Below, one piece after another: positions 57,724 through 64,000 of a stretch of 64,000 nucleotides of DNA. A program made the translations under genes and the position numbers. The notes below the pieces were generated by a model. That model was not told where the DNA came from, did not search any database, and saw only the letters and a list, made by a program, of their open reading frames with translations. Origin of the DNA: Cordia subcordata (lineage: Eukaryota > Streptophyta > Magnoliopsida > Boraginales > Cordiaceae); assembly GCA_028554755.1 (NCBI GenBank), contig JAPTOF010000001.1:30617501-30681500 (forward strand), read 5' to 3'. The first letter of the stretch is position 1. Each line of letters opens with the position of its first letter.

Positions 57724-60556
57724 TGAGTGGCAAGCTAGCTCTAGATGGGGGGTGAATGGAGCTTGAAAAATTCCTTGTTTTTCAAATATCGAATATTCTT
57801 TAATTATGTTGAGTGTAGGAGCGTATATCAATAATTGGATGGTGTGATTCAAGCAAAATCTAAACTCACAAAGAAAAGTAAAGAACACGTCAATTTATAA
57901 TGGTTTAGCCACCCAGCCTATATCTACTACCTAAGGCTTCCCACCCTAGGATTTCTAAACAACTCCACTAAAACTTGAGCTTTTTAAAAGTTGACTAAGC
58001 TCAAAAAACCAATCTTTGCAACTTTGATTTAAGAAACTCATTTGCAATTGCTTTTAAATTTCAAACCCACAAGGCTAATCTACCCAAAACCCAACATTTA
58101 CAAGATAAAGATATTGAAAAGTATAAAGCTCAAGTTGGATTTAATATACAATACAAGACCTATAGATGCCTTGTAAAATGTAAAAGCTCTTCTTGTATTG
58201 CTCTTTATTTTCTTTTTGCCTTTTCAAACTTTTAAGCACTCAAATCTTGGGTTCTTGTCAAAAGACTAACGATAAGTGATATTTATATGCCTTTGTTAGC
58301 TTTATATTACTTTTTAACTTAAGTTTTGATTATGCAAATTATGAATGTGCTTAAGGTGCTAATATCTCTTTTGAAGATTAATGTATAAAGTGGTTTTAGC
58401 AAGGGAAATCCTTAGAAGCTGGAAATGCATTGTCTTTATCTATCATGGCTTGAAGCTTACGCAAGATTGGATGGCATGATGGGATGAAGAGTTCAAGATT
58501 GTTCATGATACAGAAAAAGGAGTTATAAGGAGGAGACGAGGCAACATAAGGGGTATCGGCTAATGCTCCTTTGTATTTAGCCTTATAAAACGTCTTATAG
58601 CTCTTAAATGATATTGTTTTCTTGAACTATTCTTTGCATAAGTATTTTTTCAATCTTGTCTTTCAAGGGGTGAAAAATGTCTTAGAAAGTGTTTCTAACT
58701 TTGCTTTTTCCTTAAAATCTTCAAGATGCTTGCATAACATGTTTTTGCTCCTAATTGTGTTTATTTACACTCTCTTTGAAATGATTTTAGCTTGCCAAAT
58801 TCGCTTATTTTTTAAAAGAGTTTATAAAACATGTTTTCATTATGAAATAGGTTTTTTCTGGACCAACCATTCACCCCAGCCAGTCGACTGACTATTCTAG
58901 GAGGGTTATCGATAAGTACTAAAACAGAGGATTCTGCCTGAGTTGCTCTATGGCTTTGCTGAACACCTTTACCTCGGTCAACCAGTCGAGGCTATCGACA
59001 AAGACCAATTACTCTAGAGGTACCAAGCACCCTAACTGGTTGACCAGACCCCCTATTGGCAATACCCAAATCTTAAATTTCTTTTAATCGTTAACAGCAT
59101 ATTTTGGGCTGCCTATTTAAACCCCTTTTCACCCCATTTATCAACAAGAGCTGATAATTTTCCAGAGCCATTTCTAAGATTACTCTTCACTTTCCAACAC
59201 CTTTTTAGCTTGAAATTCATCATTCTTGAGCTATAAGTGGTTAAATCTTTAAGCTCACAAGAGCTTTTCTTTGCTATATCTTTTTCATAAAGTTTTAATC
59301 CCAAAAACTCACTTTCTTTCTTAAATTGTTGCTTGTACACATTCTTAAGCTAGGGATTAGGTGTAAGATTCATATCTATAGCTAGAAAGATTGTAGGGAA
59401 ATCCTTGATGAAGAAGCTCGCGGGGGTTCTTTGAAGGAGGCTTCAAAGAGATGTAGGGTTGGTTTGTGCTTCACCAACTTTTGGAAAAACATTTAGTAGA
59501 GTTTGCTTGAAGTCCTAAGGCGAAAATCCTTAGGCAGTGGATGTAGGCAAGGTTGAACCATCTTAAATTGGTTATGATCTCTCTTTCTTTTCTTGCTCTT
59601 AGCCTACTTGATATATTGCTTACCACTTGTTTGATTATTTGCTTAAGTGATTTCTTTTTGCTTGCTAATTGCCTTTTAGTACTAAAAATTGTCATAAACT
59701 TAATTCACCCCTCCCTTAATTTTATTTACCTCCAACAGCCTCTTTTGAAAAATAGCTATTAGACACAAAGATTATAGACCAAAATAAGAGTTTTTGACTG
59801 TTGTAGAAAGAATAGGGTAAAAATCATACATCTAACGGCTAGTTAAAAAATTTGAAAACTGAAGCTTCCAGGTAGACTTTCCTTCATACCGATACACTAG
59901 CAAGGTGTTTCCAACAAGCTCTGAGTAAGGTAGATCATGTCCGATACCCCGACAAGAGCAAAATATAGAGACTTTAAAAACTTTCTGTCAAGTAAGGTAA
60001 AAACAAAATCGGTACCCTGGCAAGGCCAGCCTGGCAATAGTTAAAGGATAGTTTATAAGAAAAATATGACCTATCATCAGAAGTTTTAAGATATTTTTAG
60101 CATGAGAACACTTTGAAAAACACAAAAAAATTTAGAAAACAAGCTTAGACACATAATATCTCAATTTTAAACTAGAGAGAGAGAATTAGAAGACAAAGAT
60201 CAAGGCATCTTTACAATGATCATCTATGGCCGCTTCCCTTATGTCTCCCGTCTCCTTCCTTATGTCACTGCACCACTTGATATCAGCAATCTTCAACGTT
60301 CAAGGTGGTGGATGATCATCTCCAAAGCATAAGCATAGCATAATTGCTCAAGGACTCAAACAATTCATTAGAACCAATAGAAACATACTCGAGTTCTCAA
60401 AGCAATCATTTACTTTTGTCTACATATGCCATTCATCCAAAACTCATAATCCATCATCATAGACATTCATCACAAGCACAAACTCATAATCACATATTCA
60501 ATAAGAAATCCAATTTTCATCATTAAAACATAATCAACATGATAGCCATAATGTCA
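57724..60556 (-). repeat. 5' LTR of element C, interrupted by a solo LTR
   Basis: Homologous to 41052-42445. Removing the insertion 58294-59737 and one 5-bp repeat leaves about 1,384 bp, matching the partner's 1,394 bp. Confidence 0.9.
58294..59737 (+). repeat. Solo LTR, Sirevirus type
   Basis: 1,444 bp from TGTTAGCTTTATATT to TTACCTCCAACA. Flanks GCCTT (58289-58293) and GCCTC (59738-59742). The homologous site at 41617-41640 reads ATGTCTCTTTTAAATAATAG without the insert, an independent proof of insertion. Related to the LTR of element B (TGTTGGCTT, GGCTTCAAAGAG, GTCCTAAGG blocks). Palindrome relics at 58878-58893 and 58973-59047. Confidence 0.92.
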
Positions 60557-60944
60557 AAAGCTGTGAACATTAATTGCTAGCAACCTTCAATCTGACTTGA
60601 GCTTGTTAGCATTGTAAATCCATAAGACAATCAACGTGAGACAAAATAAGTTTTTTACCTTTTAAACCGAATCAAATTGGTCTCTATCGTGTTGTTATTA
60701 GTTTTAGGAATTTGGTGATGTTGATGTAAATTGAATGAGCCTATTTGATGATGAATCTTTATGCAATGTTCGATACATTACTTCAATGGAATCGCTATTT
60801 TCAACAAAAAAAAAAAATGGTCTATAAACTATTTGTATGTGTGGATATATAAATATGTACTTTTGGAAAAGGTAAAGTAAGGGCAACAGAGGAATTTTAA
60901 TTGGTCAACTATTTGAACGTTAGAAAAATTTAATACCGTTAGTT

Positions 60945-61045
60945 TTTTAAAGCCTCACAAGAGAAAAGAGAGCAAACTACAAGACTTAGTTGTCCCAATG
61001 CTAAAAGGTCGAGGATTTGAATGTCTTATTCCCTTTTTTAATATA
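60945..61045 (+). mobile_element. Possible tRNA-derived SINE
   Basis: AGACTTAGTTGTCCC (box A-like) and GGTCGAGGATTTGAATGTC (box B-like, near 61006-61024), followed by a T-rich tail. Weak on its own. Confidence 0.3.
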
Positions 61046-61761
61046 GTCTAAATTAGTATAATATATTTAACAAATAAAACAAATCAAAAATCAAAACTTG
61101 AATTTAGAAAACCTAAAAACTAAATATTTAATAATACTCAAGTTTTATGATTCTAAATATCTAATTTAATAGTTTTTAGATCTAAAAATTTAAAGATTTG
61201 AACTTAAAAATCTAACCGCATTCCCATCTCTAACCTGATTGAATAATTTTTGACTTGAAATGGGAAAAAATTAAAAATTCGAAAGCAAAAAGGTGTGGAT
61301 TAGTAGAGAAATGAAAAAGAGAGTATATATCATTTTGACTGAAAAAGAAAGGGAAAAAAGATAGGGTAGATATAAAATTATCTATTCTATTGAATAGTTT
61401 CTTTGATTTTAATAATAAAAATTTAAAAATTTGAACTCGAAAATTCAAACTAATTTTCTTAACCTGATTTGAGTTCTATGAATTTTAATACCTAATCAAT
61501 TTTTTTAATAGCAAAACTCAAAATATTAAAACTTTGAATCAATTCCTACCCCAAATAAAATTTGAAAGACATGATTAACAAAGAAGTAGGAAAAGAAAGA
61601 ACAAATCATTTTGCTAGGGAAGGAAAAAAGAAAAGAAAATAGTAAATATAAAAATATGTTTTGTCATGACAAACACAAAAATTAAAAATTTCCATTATAA
61701 ATATTATATGAATTTTCATTGATAATCATGTCTTTTTTTAAAATTTACTATAAGATTGCTA

Positions 61762-61804
61762 TTTTTGGGTACTATTCATTCATGGTATGAATAGTACCCA
61801 AAAA
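61762..61804. repeat. Perfect 18-bp-stem hairpin
   Basis: TTTTTGGGTACTATTCAT (61762-61779) and its exact inverse (61787-61804) with a 7-base loop. It could be a minimal MITE or the core of one. Confidence 0.85.
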
Positions 61805-63040
61805 AAGTCATTCTTTTATATTAGTTGATACACACACACATATATATGGCTTCTTGAAATACGGTCAAGGAAAATAAAAGGATTCACAAGCAGTTGATAT
61901 GTTTATGTGGTTTCCTGTTGTCGTATGACAATCCATGAATGAAAAATCAATTGTCATTCAAAAAAGAAACAAATAACAAATTGCTCGAATGACAAAGAGA
62001 GGTGAATGCATGGTAGTCAATGTGGGTATTAATCATATATTTATATGTTTAAATTTTATATTATAAATATACATTCAGCATCAAAATTCAAGATTTCTAC
62101 CCAAAAAATCATTCAAATGTTAAAAGCTTTTTATCACATTGTTACCTTAATTGATTTCTTCCAAGTCCAAAAATGAGGTCTCTTGAAAAACATCTGAAAT
62201 TATGATTACAACACCACTCATAAGTGGTGTAACGAATATATGCAGGCCAAAAAACAATATCCAAAATTTGAGAATGAAATACAATTGCCTACTAAGCCAA
62301 CAACAACCCGCCAACTATGCCTATCAAACTGAAACCTAGCAACCTAACCATTTCTTAAAATCTTCTAAAATCTTTTGTACCTTGAATTTGAATGTTCGTT
62401 GTACAATCCCATCAAAGACGCACAAGGAGTTCCCAAGTGTTACACTTAAAGAATGAAAACTTTTAAATTATTTTTCAAGCAATTGATTATCATCAAGGCA
62501 TTCTGTCAAAAAAGAGGTGAGACAGGATATGTTTGCATTATGTGAGACCTATTTGTTAAAACTATGTGTATATGATATGATGTATCTAATACCTTAATAA
62601 TAACAATCTACAGTGAGGCCAACCATCAAGATTTGGATAGATTATTTATTGAAGCAACCATATGTATAAAAACTAATTTGACACTATAAAAGGAAAAATT
62701 AAATAAAGAATTTAAAAAGAAAATAAAAACTGTGCGAAGCACAAACTTGGCGATTGTAGTAATAGTCTAAAGTTCTTTTAAATGGAGCTCAAAAACACTT
62801 GCGTATTAGTTCCTGCTATGTTACCAACTCACCTATTTTCTATTATTAATGTTAAATTTGTGTTTCCTCAATACTCGTGCCTATTTTTTTTCTGTTCGTT
62901 GCAAAGAAAAGAAAAACCCTCTGACCACTTTTGTCTCTTTGGGTACGTTGGAGAAGAAACTAAATAGGAGCCTTCACACTTTTTGTACGTTACAGAGAGA
63001 GAGATGAAATAAATATCTACTCCCATGCTCTCCATTACAC

Positions 63041-63644
63041 AAACGCCTCTCTCTATGAAGGCTTCCATCTTCTGCATCTTGGCAAGATTTGAAGGTAAGA
63101 AAGAGATTTTATGGCTTGAAAATTCTTTTAGTGTTTTTGTGTAAACATTTATGTAAGCCCTTTGTTTAAATTGTTTCAAGAACACATCCGAAAAGCTGGA
63201 GATGTCTGCTTTGCTGAAGTTATGCATGACACTGAGGGTATAATATAACTTGAAATACCTTTGCCTTTCTCTACATATATAAGATGTCTGAATGTATGAA
63301 TTTGTTTCTATAGCTCTATGATTTTCTTTTTTTATTTATTTACCAATTGTGTTTCTATTCTTTCTTCAAGATGATGTAATATACATTTTATGCGAATTCA
63401 GTGTGCTTTATGATTGAACTAAACTTTGTACTCAAAATAAGAACTTATGGCCTGGTGGATTATACTAATTATGAAGACATAAAATATGCTATAAGTGAAT
63501 AGTAGTGCCATATTTCCAATGATTTATTCTGTATGCTGACCTTGGTTAATGCGATGTTGGCAACTAATGTACCTCTTAATCCTCCAGATTCAGAAACTTG
63601 ATGATAGTGAGTTTCAAAATCCTTGGACAAAAAATCGTATCAGG
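63041..63644 (+). pseudogene. SF2/ASF-type SR splicing factor, second RRM, intron-containing relic
   Basis: Four exon relics in order. (1) To 63094: encodes PSSASWQDLK, with the SWQDLK signature of the second RRM at 63077-63094, but one base is missing upstream in GGCTTCCATC, and a GT donor follows. (2) 63180-63237: EHIRKAGDVCFAEVMHDTEG; the acceptor is CAA instead of CAG. (3) 63441-63490: GTYGLVDYTNYEDIKYA; the acceptor is TAA instead of TAG, and the donor is ATAAGT instead of GTAAGT. (4) 63588-63644: IQKLDDSEFQNPWTKNRIR with a good CAG acceptor and GTAA donor. In plants, SR30/SR34-like proteins bind pre-mRNA in the nucleus and steer splice-site choice. The first RRM and the RS domain are not seen in the window. 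Retained introns mean a DNA duplication, not a retrocopy. Confidence 0.8.
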
Positions 63645-63958
63645 GTAATTTTTATATTCTGTTCGATCAACATTTTTTTATATTTATCTTTTATTTGTTG
63701 AATTTCACTTGTATTACTTCTTTCATTTACAATTAGTAGATTTCTCTATATCAAAATAATAGGGATTAGAAAATTGTCTTTAACATGAATCGTAATAATT
63801 AAATTTTCCAAGTTATCCCATGTAATCTTAAAGAGTGTAAGAGGAATTTGTTATGATTTTTCAAATTAAATTCAAAACTTAGGGCATAGTTAACTTGCTT
63901 TCCTGGGAACAGTAACAGGATAGGGGAGCGGTCTTGCACTCTTATATGTTCATGTGGT

Positions 63959-63961
<3 letters not shown>

Positions 63962-64000
<39 letters not shown>
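63962..64000. repeat. (CT)n microsatellite at window end
   Basis: TCTCTC run of at least 39 bp, continuing beyond the window. Confidence 0.95.

Larger units (their letters stand above)
41052..60556 (-). mobile_element. Sirevirus-like Ty1/copia element C with nested insertions
   Basis: Minus-strand element: 5' LTR 57724-60556 (interrupted), primer site 57706-57719, gag 56691-57700, coiled coil 56082-56672, protease, integrase, RT, RNase H (53047-55930 and, after element D, 45186-45397), polypurine tract 42446-42462, 3' LTR 41052-42445. Subtracting the nested elements leaves about 8.9 kb. The two 1.4 kb LTRs are clearly homologous. The expected 5-bp duplication is missing (TGTTA on one side, AAAGC on the other). 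Confidence 0.88.
60557..63040. other. AT-rich intergenic DNA, no intact gene
   Basis: Short frames only. Holds a possible SINE (60945-61045) and a perfect hairpin (61762-61804). Many short runs of AAAATT-type sequence. Confidence 0.55.

Overview
The window is nuclear DNA of a flowering plant. It is AT-rich, has a spliced nuclear gene with GT-AG introns, tRNA-derived SINEs, foldback MITEs, Helitron-like ends and long nested LTR retrotransposons. I cannot name the species; AT-rich introns fit a eudicot. Very little of the 64 kb is ordinary host gene.

Region by region. (1) 1-2731: the decayed tail of a minus-strand Ty1/copia element with one recognisable LTR and a mutated initiator-Met primer site. 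(2) 5077-12236, minus: the one intact host gene. Six exons join in phase to a 269-residue, plastid-targeted protein with a DprA/SMF-like Rossmann domain. Its introns hold two SINEs, a MITE and an LTR-like fragment. (3) 12685-15940: a tandem duplication of about 1.6 kb, each copy carrying a ~1.1 kb giant-stem foldback element with a 9-bp target duplication. (4) 16745-34720: a Sirevirus-type copia fragment is interrupted by a Ty3/gypsy Tat-like LTR followed by an antisense extra ORF (aORF). That aORF is split by a complete 9.9 kb Sirevirus-like element (20074-29962, element A) and then fused to the 3' part of a second such element (element B, LTR from 33103). (5) 34721-41046: AT-rich DNA with several Helitron-like termini, MITEs and a copia RNase H relic. 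(6) 41052-60556: a minus-strand Sirevirus-like element (C) swollen to 19.5 kb by three later events: solo LTR 43621-45180 (TSD ATAAG), a complete non-autonomous gypsy-type element D (45398-53046, TSD ATTAG/ACTAG) inside RNase H, and solo LTR 58294-59737 inside the 5' LTR. (7) 60557-64000: non-coding DNA, a perfect hairpin, and a relic of an SF2/ASF-type SR splicing-factor gene that keeps its introns but has broken splice sites.

The retroelements are all defective (stops, frameshifts, nesting), so they do not work together as a system; the interest is in their non-coding architecture. Three points stand out. A CpG-rich 16-bp palindrome, AGCCGGTCGACCGGCT, recurs in the LTRs of at least four families from two superfamilies and again just before the third ORF of element A. 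The gypsy-type LTRs carry a series of small hairpins with a conserved loop and a compensatory base change. Element D begins with a tiny Cys/His-rich ORF right after its primer site. Coordinates of nested boundaries come from TG/CA ends, TSDs and comparison between copies in this window; domain names come from motif recognition, without a database search.
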